Origin: Gemmatimonadaceae bacterium
GTDB taxonomy: Bacteria; Latescibacterota; UBA2968; UBA8231
Direction of reading: 5' to 3'
Assembly (NCBI GenBank): GCA_026706075.1
Contig: JAPOZM010000105.1
Coordinates: 1 to 64,000 of the forward strand
DNA: 64,000 bases
Both the position numbers and the translations under genes were made by a program. How positions within the stretch are numbered: the first letter of the stretch is position 1; each line of letters starts with the position of its first letter. The notes beneath the pieces were generated by a model. That model did no database searches. It was not told the DNA's origin and saw nothing but the letters and a program-made list of their open reading frames with translations. Shown here in pieces: positions 25,862 to 35,308 of this stretch.

Positions 25862-28800
25862 TCAGCGCGCAGCGGCCGCCTCGGCCAGCGGCAGCAGCCA
25901 GAGCACCTGTTCCGGCGCGTGGCCCTCGTCAGCCGGGATGCCCCGGTCGTGCACGGTGGCGGCGCCCTCCAGCCTCCCGTGGTTCCCGTGAGGCGACCGG
26001 TCGGCCAGCGGCTCGGGCCCGTCCATCGGCCACCAGCCCACCAGCCCCGGCTCGTCCCCGCGCAGCCCGTCCCGCATCGACGCCCGGATCTGCTCCCGGG
26101 TGCGGGCCACGTTCCAGATCTGCACGTCGTCGAGCAGGGCCGGCGTGTGCTCCTCGTAGCCGGTGGACCCGATCCAGACCGGGTTGCCGGTGGACGAGAT
26201 CCTCTTCCCCGGCACCTCGGCTTCGGCCGCCAGTTCCCCGTTCACGTACACCCGCATGCGCTCGCCGTCGTAGGTGCCGGCGTAGTGGGCCCACTCGAGA
26301 TAGGGCAGGGAGAAGGCGGTCAGGTTCGTCTGCCCATCCTCCCAGCGCAGGCGGAAGCCGCCGCCGCCGCCGGGCATGTGAAGCACGTACGACCACGTCT
26401 CGTCGACCTGCCGCCACTTGCCGAGCACGGTGCCGCCGCGGTCGATGCGGTAGACCCAGGCGGCGAGGGTGATCTCCTCGCGGATGTCGAGGGAGAGAGT
26501 CGGCTCCACGTGTGCGTATCCGAGCTCGCCCCGCAGGCCCTGCGTCCGGGCCCGCACCCGGTGGATGCCGTGCTCCGGCCCCGCCTCGAGCAGCAGGGCC
26601 TCCAGGTTCTGATCGAGGGAGGCGCCGGCGTCGCGCAGCAGAACCTCGATCCCGGCGTGCTCGTGCTCGACGGCCAGGTCGAGGGCCGACCAGCCGTCCC
26701 ATCGCCGCGCCTGGATCTGCCCCGGCTCCTCCTCCAGGACCTGACGGACCCGGCCTTCGTCCCCGGCCAGGACCGCCGAGATCAGGTCGACCTCGGCGCC
26801 GCGGTCGAGCAGCAGGGCGATGAAGGAGCTCCCGCAGCGTCCTTCCAAGTGGGCGCGCTGCAGGGGGGTGCGGCCCCGGTTGTCGACGGCGTTCACCTCG
26901 GCGCCGCGGTCCAGCAGCAGGGCGGCGATCTCCTCGTCGCAGTCGTCGGCCGCCTCGTGCAGCGGTGTGCCGCGGTGGCCCGTGTCGTGCCGCAGGTCGA
27001 TCTCGGCGTGGACGAGATCCGGGTCCCGGTCGAGCTCCTCCACGATTCGATCGAGGTGGCCGAGCATGATGAGATGACCCAGGTCGTACCGCCCCCCCGC
27101 CGCGATCAGGGCCTCGAGGGTGGCGATGTAGGCCGCCTTGTATCGCCTCTCGTGGGCCCCCTCGTGGGCCGTCTCCGACATGACCTCGTCGTCCGCCACG
27201 CCGCCGTGGGCGAGGTACAGCCCGGTCAGCCGGGCGTTGCCGAAGAACCCCGCATAGCCCGTGGCCGTCAGCCCCGTGCCGCGCGCCTGGCCGCCGCGGG
27301 CGTTGACGTCGGCGCCGTGCTCGATCAGCAGCCGCGCGATCTCGTGCTCCGCGTCGGTGGCCGACGTGTAGACCGTGACCACGCGATGGAGGAAGGTGCT
27401 GCCCTCGCGATAGGCGTCCGGCGAGTAGATCCTCCTCCGGGCCAGGTCCGGGTCGCGTTGGAGGAGAGCCGCCACGGAGGCCGCATCGTCGCGGTCGATG
27501 GCCATCACCATGGCCAGGACGTCGGCCACCTCCCCGGCGGGCCTCACCGGATACTCTTCGCCGGCATCGACCGCGAAGCCGGCCATGGCCACGTCGCGCA
27601 GCGAAACCCTCCACAGTCCCCCGGGCGAGCCTCGCCGCTCGTGGTAGGTGATGAACGGACGCAGCCCCAGCCACCAGGCCGCTTCGCCGACGAGGCGCGT
27701 CTTCTCCGCCCCGGCGCCCAGCAAGGTGACCGAGCTGACCAGCTCGAGGGGCTGTCCGTACGTGCCCGGAGCCAGCTGCACCGTATCCCCGGGACTCGTC
27801 GCCTCGAGGGCCTGCCGGATCGCCGCGAAGGGGCGGGCGGCGCTGCCGTCGCCGTCCGGGCCGGCGTCGTCGTCGACGTGAAAGCGGGTGCCCAGGTCCT
27901 CGATCGACAGATCGACCGTCGATCGCCCGTCCTGCCGGACGCGCACCTCCCGGGCGGCGGAGGCTCGCGCACCGCGCCCCGTGGCCGCCACCGAGTAGCG
28001 TCCCCCCTCCACGCTCCTCTCGTAGCGGCCGTCGCTGCCGGTGAAGGCGAGCAGGGTCGGCCGGCCGGGCTGCCGGATCTCCACCTGCGCGTCGACGACC
28101 GGCCGCCCCCTGTGGACGTCGGTGACGCGTCCGGAGACCAGGCCGAGCCGGCCGAGAAGGCTCTCGTCGACGACCGGGCTCACCTGGACGTTCAGGCCGT
28201 CGTAGCTGTCGACGAAGATCAGATCGGACCGGCTGGCCCCCGAGCCCCGGGGCGTCCAGGTCACCCAGTTGCCGAGTCCGCGCCCGTCTGCATCGGAGAC
28301 CACGACCTCGAAGCCGATCTTCATCCCCGCTTCGATGGGGCCGCCGTGCGGGAATCCCGGCTGCACGGGGATCGCCCACTCGTAGACCGTCACGCGGCCC
28401 CGGTTGGAGTAGGCGGCCCTGGCGTCGGCGAACCGGGGCAGACCGTTCAGGAACGCCGGGTTGCCGCTGGCCCGGGCGACGAAGCGGCCCGGGCCCGGGA
28501 CCATGGCGTAACGGGCGAGGGCGCGCCCGTCCCCGCCCCGGGGTCGAGAGTCGACGTATATCTCGCACAGGTCCTGGGTGTTGTACGAGGGCCTGTCGGG
28601 CAGCACCACCACGTCCTCGTCGCGCACCACGATCGCCAGGTAGAGCAGGCTCTCGGCGGCATCGTAGCCGACGTGGAAGTTGGCCGTCAGGTCCTCCGGA
28701 CCTTCCGGCGGCTCCGGCTTGTAGTACTCCGAGAGCTGGTCGATGGGATACGCCGCCATCGCCTCGGGCCAGTCGTCGAGCCGGCCGTCGATGGTGATGC

Positions 28801-31800
28801 CGTCGAGGGGGATGGCGTGGGCCGTGCGCTCGGTCGGCGGCGGAGCAGCGGCTTCCGCCGGCGGCCTTGGGGCGGCCGGCGCTTCGGCCAGGGGCAGCAG
28901 CCACAGCACCCGCTCCGGCGCGTGGCCCTCGTCGGCGGGGATACCCGAGGCGTGGACGGCCGCCGAGCCCTCCAGGCGCCCGTGGTTTCCGTGGGGCGAC
29001 CGGTCGGCCAGCGGATCGGGCCCGTCCATCGGCCACCAGCCCACCAGACCCGGCTCGTCGCCCCGGAGCCCTTCGTGCATGGACCGCCGGATCTGTTCCG
29101 GCGTGCGCGCCACGTTCCAGATCTGGGCGTCGTCGATCAGGGCCGCCGTGTGATCGAGGTAGCCGCTGGCGCCGATCCAGACCGGGTTGGACGTCGAGTT
29201 GATCCGCTTGCCGGCCACCGGCTCCTCGGCCACTACCTCGCCGTTGACGAAGACCCGCATGCGGGCCCCGTCGTAGGTGGCCGCGTAGTGGACCCACTCG
29301 TGGTACGGCAGCCAGTACCCCCGCAGGCCGGTCTGGCTGCCGTCCTCCCAGCGCAGGATGAATCCGCCCCGGGGCAGGTGCAGCACGTACGACCAGGTCT
29401 CGTCCACCTGCCGCCACTTGCCGATGAGGGTGCCGGCGCCGCCGCCGTCGTCGACCCGCCAGAGCCAGGCCGCCAGGGTGATCTGGTCGCGGATATCGAG
29501 GGAGGCCGCCGGCTCCAGGTGCATCCAGCCCGGATCGCCGCGCGTCACCGTGACCTGCGACAACACACTGTGCACGCCGTCTGACGGGCCTGCCTCGGCC
29601 AGCATCGACTGCACCCGCTGGTTGAAGGCGCCCCCCGCCGCGCGCAGGAGCGTCTCGAGCTCGGCGTCCTCGCGGTCCACCGCGACATCGAGGGCGGAGC
29701 GCCCGTCCCGGCGCAGCTGCCGGATCCGCGCCGGGTCTTCGGAGAGGATGGCGCGCACCCTCTCGACGTCTCCGGTCATCACCGCGGAGATGAAGTCCAC
29801 CTCGGCGCCGCGGTCGAGGAGCAGGTCGACGAGGTCCTCACCGCAGCCGCCCTCCAGGGCGCGCTGCAGCGGCGTCCTGCCCTCGCTGTCGAGCCCGTTC
29901 ACGTCGGCGCCGCGGTCGAGGAGGGCCGCGGCGACTTCGGTCTCGCAGCCGGCGGCGGCGTGGGTCAGCGGCGCCCCGGTCGTTCCCCGGTCCCGGATCA
30001 TCGGCGACATCTCGTGAAGGCGCCGGGGATCCTCGTCGACCTCGGCCAGCAGCCTCTCCACGTGTCCGAGCGCGACGAGGTGGGCCAGGTCGTAGGGGCC
30101 GCCCGCCGCGATCAGCATCTCGAAGGCCGGGATGTAGCTCTCCTTGTTGCGCTCCTGGGAGCCCTCCCTGGCCGTGCCGTGCGTGACCTCGGCGTCGGCC
30201 ACGCCGCCGTGCGCGAGGTAGAGCTCGACCAGCCGCGGGTTGCCGAAGAACCCCGCGTAGCCGAGGGCCGTGCGCCCCTGGCCGCGGGCCTGGCCGCCCC
30301 TGGCGTTGACGTCGGCGCCGTGGGCGATCAGCAGCCGCGCGATCTCGTGCTCGGCGTCGCTGGCGTCGGTGTACACGGTGACGACGCGGTGCAGGAAGGT
30401 GCTGCCGTGGACCGGCGCATCGGGCGAGTGGATCCGCGCCGACGCCAGGCTCGCGTCCCTCTCGAGCAGGGCGGCCACGGCGCCGGGATCGTCGCGGTCG
30501 ACGGCCATCATCATGTTCAGGCTGCCGGCCACCTGCCGTGCGGCGCGCACCGGGTAGCGCTCGCCGGCGTCGATGCGGAACCCCTCCATGAAGACGTCGC
30601 GCAAGGCGATGCGCCACCAGCCCCCCGGCGGCGCCCCGGGGCGGCTGAAGTAGGCGATGAAGGGGCGCAGGGCCATGCCCCAGGCCGCCTCGCCGGTCAC
30701 CAGAGTCTCGTCGTACCCGGCGCCGGCGAAGGTGACGCCGCTGACCAGCTCGACGGGGTTGGCGTAGGTGCCGGGCGCCAGCTGCACGGTGTCGCCGTAG
30801 CTCGCCGCCGCCAGGGACTGCTGGATTGTCGCGAAGGGACGCCCGGCGCTGCCGTCGCCGCCGGGGGACGCATCGTCGTCGACGTGGAAGCGGGTGCCCA
30901 GGTCCCGCAGCGCGGCGGTCACCGTCGAGGTCCCGCCGGCGGTGATGTCGACGCCCTCGGCGTGCGCCCGGTAGCCGTTGGTGTTCAGCCGCACCGTGTA
31001 CGACCCCGGGGGCAGCGGCTGGCGGGCGAGGCCCCGGGCGCCGGTGACGTCGGCCAGGAACAGCCTGCCGTCCTGCCAGACCTCGTACCGCGCCCCTTCC
31101 AGCGGCGCCCCGCCGCCGCGGGCCTCCACCCGCAGCGTGCCCAGCGGCCCGGCCGCCAGGATGAGCCGGCCCACGTTGGGCGGCTGGTGCTTGGCCCGGT
31201 TGGGCGTCCAGGCGATCCAGGCCGAGGTGTCCCCGGGCCCGTCGTTGTCGACGGCGACCACGTCGAAGGAGAGGATCCGCCCCGGCCTCAGCTCGACCGG
31301 CTCGTCGGCCGACTCGCCGAGGGCGGTGAGGGCCCACTCGTAGACGCTGACGTCGCCGCGGCGCCCGAACACGGCCCGGGTGCCGACGCTCTCGGCCGAC
31401 TTCTCGTCGTCGAGGTGCTCGTGGTAGACGGCGGGATTGCCGGCCTCGAAGTAGCCTCCGCCGGGCGGCACCAGGCTGTAGCAGTAAGGCGGCACGTGCA
31501 GGAGCCCGGCCAGGTTGACCTCGCCGGCGTCGGTGGCGCGCACGTTGCGCCAGGCCGCATGCACGCGGTCGTCCCAGTGCTCCATGGCGACGTAGATCTT
31601 CTGCGTCTCGACGCTGTAGCCGACGCGGAAGCTCGGGCTGAAGTCGGTGCTGGTGCCCAGGTCGGTCCCCGACAGATCGGTGGACCCGTAGACGTCCGTG
31701 TTCTCCCGGGGCGTGAAGACCGCCATGTCGTCGGGCCAGTCGTCGAGCCGGCCGTCGACGGTGATCCCCGACAGGGGCACGGCGAAGGCCGTCCGGCCGA

Positions 31801-31969
31801 CGGGCGGCTCGACCCGCGCCCGCGGCTCCGCCCCGGCGCCCGGAGTCCCCGGGGCCGCGAGCCCCGCCGCCAGCCCCGCCGCGAAGGCCGCGGCGGCAAC
31901 CCGGCCGCTGCGGCGCGCCGCCCCCTCTCGCACCAGCTCCTTCATCGTTGCATTCCGGTTCGCCGCCAT
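25862..31969 (-). CDS. giant secreted protein: two tandem CBM9/beta-helix/ankyrin/LamG modules
   Basis: 2035 residues. The ATG at 31969 follows AAAGGAGGG. An Ala-rich signal segment lies near residues 20-45. The body is one module repeated twice. Each copy has a CBM9-like domain (DGITxDGRLDDWP type; about residues 57 and 1045), a carboxypeptidase-regulatory-like strand region, a pectin-lyase-like 'RFHVDDD...DTVQLAPGTY' stretch (near 360 and 1365), ankyrin repeats (about 490-780 and 1490-1780) and a LamG/concanavalin-like domain with WRQVDETWSYVLH (about 810-1000 and 1820-2020). It ends LLPLAEAAAAR with no NPFN tail. It probably binds glycans at the cell surface. Confidence 0.8.
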   Translation of the reverse strand: MAANRNATMKELVREGAARRSGRVAAAAFAAGLAAGLAAPGTPGAGAEPRARVEPPVGRTAFAVPLSGITVDGRLDDWPDDMAVFTPRENTDVYGSTDLSGTDLGTSTDFSPSFRVGYSVETQKIYVAMEHWDDRVHAAWRNVRATDAGEVNLAGLLHVPPYCYSLVPPGGGYFEAGNPAVYHEHLDDEKSAESVGTRAVFGRRGDVSVYEWALTALGESADEPVELRPGRILSFDVVAVDNDGPGDTSAWIAWTPNRAKHQPPNVGRLILAAGPLGTLRVEARGGGAPLEGARYEVWQDGRLFLADVTGARGLARQPLPPGSYTVRLNTNGYRAHAEGVDITAGGTSTVTAALRDLGTRFHVDDDASPGGDGSAGRPFATIQQSLAAASYGDTVQLAPGTYANPVELVSGVTFAGAGYDETLVTGEAAWGMALRPFIAYFSRPGAPPGGWWRIALRDVFMEGFRIDAGERYPVRAARQVAGSLNMMMAVDRDDPGAVAALLERDASLASARIHSPDAPVHGSTFLHRVVTVYTDASDAEHEIARLLIAHGADVNARGGQARGQGRTALGYAGFFGNPRLVELYLAHGGVADAEVTHGTAREGSQERNKESYIPAFEMLIAAGGPYDLAHLVALGHVERLLAEVDEDPRRLHEMSPMIRDRGTTGAPLTHAAAGCETEVAAALLDRGADVNGLDSEGRTPLQRALEGGCGEDLVDLLLDRGAEVDFISAVMTGDVERVRAILSEDPARIRQLRRDGRSALDVAVDREDAELETLLRAAGGAFNQRVQSMLAEAGPSDGVHSVLSQVTVTRGDPGWMHLEPAASLDIRDQITLAAWLWRVDDGGGAGTLIGKWRQVDETWSYVLHLPRGGFILRWEDGSQTGLRGYWLPYHEWVHYAATYDGARMRVFVNGEVVAEEPVAGKRINSTSNPVWIGASGYLDHTAALIDDAQIWNVARTPEQIRRSMHEGLRGDEPGLVGWWPMDGPDPLADRSPHGNHGRLEGSAAVHASGIPADEGHAPERVLWLLPLAEAPAAPRPPAEAAAPPPTERTAHAIPLDGITIDGRLDDWPEAMAAYPIDQLSEYYKPEPPEGPEDLTANFHVGYDAAESLLYLAIVVRDEDVVVLPDRPSYNTQDLCEIYVDSRPRGGDGRALARYAMVPGPGRFVARASGNPAFLNGLPRFADARAAYSNRGRVTVYEWAIPVQPGFPHGGPIEAGMKIGFEVVVSDADGRGLGNWVTWTPRGSGASRSDLIFVDSYDGLNVQVSPVVDESLLGRLGLVSGRVTDVHRGRPVVDAQVEIRQPGRPTLLAFTGSDGRYERSVEGGRYSVAATGRGARASAAREVRVRQDGRSTVDLSIEDLGTRFHVDDDAGPDGDGSAARPFAAIRQALEATSPGDTVQLAPGTYGQPLELVSSVTLLGAGAEKTRLVGEAAWWLGLRPFITYHERRGSPGGLWRVSLRDVAMAGFAVDAGEEYPVRPAGEVADVLAMVMAIDRDDAASVAALLQRDPDLARRRIYSPDAYREGSTFLHRVVTVYTSATDAEHEIARLLIEHGADVNARGGQARGTGLTATGYAGFFGNARLTGLYLAHGGVADDEVMSETAHEGAHERRYKAAYIATLEALIAAGGRYDLGHLIMLGHLDRIVEELDRDPDLVHAEIDLRHDTGHRGTPLHEAADDCDEEIAALLLDRGAEVNAVDNRGRTPLQRAHLEGRCGSSFIALLLDRGAEVDLISAVLAGDEGRVRQVLEEEPGQIQARRWDGWSALDLAVEHEHAGIEVLLRDAGASLDQNLEALLLEAGPEHGIHRVRARTQGLRGELGYAHVEPTLSLDIREEITLAAWVYRIDRGGTVLGKWRQVDETWSYVLHMPGGGGGFRLRWEDGQTNLTAFSLPYLEWAHYAGTYDGERMRVYVNGELAAEAEVPGKRISSTGNPVWIGSTGYEEHTPALLDDVQIWNVARTREQIRASMRDGLRGDEPGLVGWWPMDGPEPLADRSPHGNHGRLEGAATVHDRGIPADEGHAPEQVLWLLPLAEAAAAR
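25865..28838 (-). repeat. second copy of the large internal duplication
   Basis: This stretch encodes the second module series in the same order as the first. LamG-end phrases (DGLRGDEPGLVGWWPMDGP) are almost identical to copy one, while the CBM9 part has drifted more. Confidence 0.75.
28880..31803 (-). repeat. first copy of the large internal duplication
   Basis: This stretch encodes the first CBM9-like, beta-helix-like, ankyrin and LamG series of the 2035-residue protein. Phrases such as WRQVDETWSYVLH, NPVWIG and ADEGHAPE recur at matching positions about 990 residues later. Confidence 0.75.
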
Positions 31970-32031
31970 GCTCAACCCTCCTTTGTCTCGTACAATCCTG
32001 CCCCGTCCGCCTTCCACCCGGAGAAAACTCG

Positions 32032-33033
32032 ATGACCGACCCGAACCCCATCAACTGGGGAATCCTGAGCACCGCCCGCATCGGCGCCACCGCCTTCGTG
32101 CCTTCGGCCCGCGCCACCCCCGGCGCCCGGGTCCTCGCGGTGGCCAGCCGCAGCCGGGAGAAGGCCGAGGCCTGGGCCCGCGAGCACGACATCCCCGTGG
32201 CCCTGGGCAGCTACGAGGCCCTGGTCGAACATCCCGAGATCGACGCGATCTACATCTCGCTGCCCAACTCGCTCCACGCCGAGTGGACCGTGGCCGCCGC
32301 CCGGGCGGGCAAGCACGTGTTCTGTGAGAAGCCCCTGGCCGTCACCGCCGAGGAGGGCCGGCGGATGGCCGCCGCCTGCCGCGAGGCCGGGGTGCTGCTC
32401 TTCGAGGCCTTCGTCTTCATGCACCACCCCCAGAGCCGGCGCCTTCTGGAGATCGTCCGGTCCGGAGAGATCGGCGCCCTGCGCCACATCGACGCGGGCA
32501 TGACCTTCCCTGTCGACGATCCCTCGAACATCCGCATGATCAAGGCGCTGGGGGGCGGCAGCATCTACGACGGCGGGGTCTACCCGATCACCTTCGCCCG
32601 CTTCATCGCCGGCGGCGATCCGGTGAGCGTGATGGCGAACATGCGCTTCGACGACCGGTCCGGGGTGGACGTGGCGGTGTCGCTGATCCTCGAGTTCCCC
32701 GGCGGCCTCACGGCGACCCTGAACTGCGGCTTCCAGGGCCGCGGCGGCGCCCATGCCCGGATCACCGGCTCCGAAGGCCGGCTGGTGGTGCCCACCCCCT
32801 ACCACCCCGGCCCCGAGAGCCGCTTCGAGGTCGTCCCGGCATCCGGCGACGGCCGTGCGGAGACCACCTGCACGGGGACCCCGCCCTTTCAGCCGGCGAT
32901 CGAGTTCTTCCAGCGGTGCATGCGCGGGGAGGAGACCCCCGCGTACATGGCCGACCGCGCCGAGGGCACGCTCCGGGTGGTGGAGGCGGCCTTCGAGTCG
33001 GCCCGCACGGGCCGGCGGGTGGACCTGGGCTGA
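32032..33033 (+). CDS. Gfo/Idh/MocA family oxidoreductase
   Basis: 333 residues. WGILSTARIGATAFVPSA is the Rossmann start seen in the dimeric dihydrodiol/D-xylose dehydrogenase-like branch, and GKHVFCEKPLAV gives the EKP motif. FEAFVFMHHPQSRRL and GSIYDGGVYPITFARF follow in the C-terminal domain. GGAGAAAA precedes the ATG at 32032. Divergent from the giant surface protein gene, 62 bases apart. A sugar substrate is likely. Confidence 0.93.
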   Translation: MTDPNPINWGILSTARIGATAFVPSARATPGARVLAVASRSREKAEAWAREHDIPVALGSYEALVEHPEIDAIYISLPNSLHAEWTVAAARAGKHVFCEKPLAVTAEEGRRMAAACREAGVLLFEAFVFMHHPQSRRLLEIVRSGEIGALRHIDAGMTFPVDDPSNIRMIKALGGGSIYDGGVYPITFARFIAGGDPVSVMANMRFDDRSGVDVAVSLILEFPGGLTATLNCGFQGRGGAHARITGSEGRLVVPTPYHPGPESRFEVVPASGDGRAETTCTGTPPFQPAIEFFQRCMRGEETPAYMADRAEGTLRVVEAAFESARTGRRVDLG

Positions 33034-33101
33034 GAGAGCTCCCGCGGCGGGGCCCTGGGCCTCTCCGTGCGAGCTATCAGGCCCCCCGGGTCAGGGCAAG
33101 G

Positions 33102-34997
33102 TCACTCCGCCACGACCTTGATCTCCAGGCTCGCGGTGCCCGCGAGATAGAGGTCGACCTCCTCCTGGGCGGAAGCCGTCGGCGGGGGGCCCGGGTCCTG
33201 GGGGAAGAAGCCGCCGAGACCCTGGTCCCCTGAATCGGTCGGCGGCTCTCCTTCCGCCTCTACCGGAAGGGGCATGACGTAGGTCATCCGCGCCTTCAAC
33301 TGGACGTTCCCGTCCTCCTCGTTCAACCGGGCGAAGGCGTCCTCCAGGGTCTCTTCTCCGTCGCCACCCCCAAAGCCCGGGTCGAAGAACCCGAAGAACG
33401 GGTCGCTCTCCCCGGTGACGTCCGGCAGGGACGCCGCCGAACCGGCCTCCAGCTGGTAGACCCCGGGGGGAAGGGTGTCGGGCAGTTCGAGGTCCACCTC
33501 GATCTCCCGGTCGCTCCGCCGGCCCACCCGCATCGAGGTCGTGACCGTCAGCACGTCTCCGGGACTGACGACGGTGTCGGCGACAACCTCAACGACCTGG
33601 GCGAATCGGGGCTCGGGGATCACCTCGACCCGAACCTCGGCCTCCTGGAGCCGCACGGCATAGTCGTTCCGCGACATGAGCTGTACCAGGGCGTCGAAGA
33701 GGTCGAAATCGGCGACGGAGATCAGACCGAGGAGCCGCCCGTTGGGCGCGGCGTACAGGCGGGCTCTGGAAAGGGTCGAGTCCGTCCCCCGGAAGGAGAT
33801 GTCCGTGGTGACGCGGACGCTGTGGTTGCCCTCGTTCTCGAGCCGGTTGAAGAGGGGGCTGAAGGCGGCGATGCCGAGGAGACTGCTCGCATTGACGCGG
33901 GCGGGCAGCCTGTGCACCAACTCTTCCTCGACTCCCGAGGGGTAGATGTAGCGGCTGGTGACCGTTACCAGCTCCGGACCCTCTCCGAGCACACCGCGCA
34001 CGGCGGGCAGCCGGTCTTCGGTAAGGGTGCCGCGAACCGTCGGGTTGAGGGTGGCGAACTTGAACGGCGCCGAGAGGTTGGAGATCTCTCCGAGCACCTT
34101 CGCCTCGATGATCGGCAGCGCCACCGAGCCCGCCTGGTTCATCGGATGCCCGAACCCGTACACACGATCGCCATCCACATACGAAATGGTTCCGATGGAG
34201 CCTCCCGTGATCTCGCCGAGAAGCACACCGACCGCCAGCGGGCGGCCGGCCTCGAAGCTCTCCTGCCGCTCCTGGGTCAGGGCGGCGGAGACGGCCCCGC
34301 TCCATGGGGAGGACCTGTCCGCGGGCAGGGGCTGCGCGGGGTTGAGGCCCGTCACCACGAAGGGGACCTCCAGGGGGGTGACGCGGGCGCCGCCCCAGGT
34401 GGCCGCGGGTTTGCCCGCGGGCAGGGTGCCGCGCTGGCCGATCACCCATTCGATGGGGGTGGCGAAGAAGTAGTAGGGCGGGCTGTCCTGGGCGCTGAAC
34501 CCGTAGGCGATGGCGCCCCAGGTGCCCTCCTCCGAGAACACGGGGGACCCGCTCATTCCCTGGGCGATGCCGCCGAGCTGGATCAGGACCGGATCGGAGG
34601 CCTCCACCATGATCACCGGCATGGGCGGCAGGAAGTCGTCGACGACCGCCACAAACCTCATCTCCAGGTCGGCGAGCTCGCCGTTGGCGAACTCGGTCCG
34701 CATGTAGAGCGGCATGCCCTGCGGCATGGAGCGAGCCTGGTCGATGGAGACGATGGCCGACAGGTCCCAGGGCAGCAGCTCTCCGCCCGGCCGCAGGACC
34801 TCATCGCCGGCCGCGGCGAGGGAATCCGCCGCGGCCTCCACGGAACCGGCGGCGGCCACCATCGCATCCGCCGCCGCGATCATCGAGTCGGCTGCCGCTT
34901 CTCTCGGGTCGACTACCGGGGCCGTTGGTGCATCGTCGTCTCCACAGGCCCACAGGCCGAGGCAGAGCAGCGGGAGCAGCGCGGTTCGGATCGACAT
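33102..34997 (-). CDS. SpoIVB-like (S55) peptidase-domain lipoprotein
   Basis: 631 residues. A lipobox (LGLWAC, Cys18) is followed by an Ala/Asp-rich helical stretch. GIAQGMSGSPVF (Ser149, Ser151) matches the serine region of the S55 family and is followed by a GAIAYGFS strand. YGFGHPMNQAG near residue 275 matches the second family block. The C-terminal third is beta-rich with an acidic Gly-rich segment near 560. The family is known from sporulation signalling (SpoIVB). This bacterium shows no sporulation genes here, so the role is probably another envelope proteolysis or a non-catalytic use of the fold. Confidence 0.75.
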   Translation of the reverse strand: MSIRTALLPLLCLGLWACGDDDAPTAPVVDPREAAADSMIAAADAMVAAAGSVEAAADSLAAAGDEVLRPGGELLPWDLSAIVSIDQARSMPQGMPLYMRTEFANGELADLEMRFVAVVDDFLPPMPVIMVEASDPVLIQLGGIAQGMSGSPVFSEEGTWGAIAYGFSAQDSPPYYFFATPIEWVIGQRGTLPAGKPAATWGGARVTPLEVPFVVTGLNPAQPLPADRSSPWSGAVSAALTQERQESFEAGRPLAVGVLLGEITGGSIGTISYVDGDRVYGFGHPMNQAGSVALPIIEAKVLGEISNLSAPFKFATLNPTVRGTLTEDRLPAVRGVLGEGPELVTVTSRYIYPSGVEEELVHRLPARVNASSLLGIAAFSPLFNRLENEGNHSVRVTTDISFRGTDSTLSRARLYAAPNGRLLGLISVADFDLFDALVQLMSRNDYAVRLQEAEVRVEVIPEPRFAQVVEVVADTVVSPGDVLTVTTSMRVGRRSDREIEVDLELPDTLPPGVYQLEAGSAASLPDVTGESDPFFGFFDPGFGGGDGEETLEDAFARLNEEDGNVQLKARMTYVMPLPVEAEGEPPTDSGDQGLGGFFPQDPGPPPTASAQEEVDLYLAGTASLEIKVVAE

Positions 34998-35308
34998 GCT
35001 TCCTCCTCTATTCGCGGTGGCGGTGTTTCACAGGATCAGACGGTCCCTGCCGAGTCCGGTTCCCGTCCTGACGTTTTCCGTGGACCGGAGTCTTTTGCCG
35101 TTTTCGGATGGTGCCGGACAAATGGTGGGTTGGCCCGGGTCGAGCCGTCAGCAAACCTACGGCTCATCGCAGAATGTGCAACCCGGCTCCCCGCAACCGA
35201 CTCCGGGGTGAATGTCTCGAAGGGAGCCTGCCAGGGACCCCCCGGCCTCCCCCCTACTTGAGCCTCTCCCGGCGGTGCCCTTCCTTCCGGCTCGGGAGGA
35301 TTGCGTTG
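34998..35308. other. intergenic region between divergent genes
   Basis: 311 bases between the S55 lipoprotein and the redoxin/dioxygenase fusion. It is slightly less GC-rich than the flanks and must contain both promoters. TTGCCG and ACAAAT boxes 17 bases apart near 35095 are too weak to call. GGGAGG before the ATG at 35309 and GAGGAGGAAG before the S55 gene are the only clear signals. I see no coding potential, repeat or RNA gene. Confidence 0.5.
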
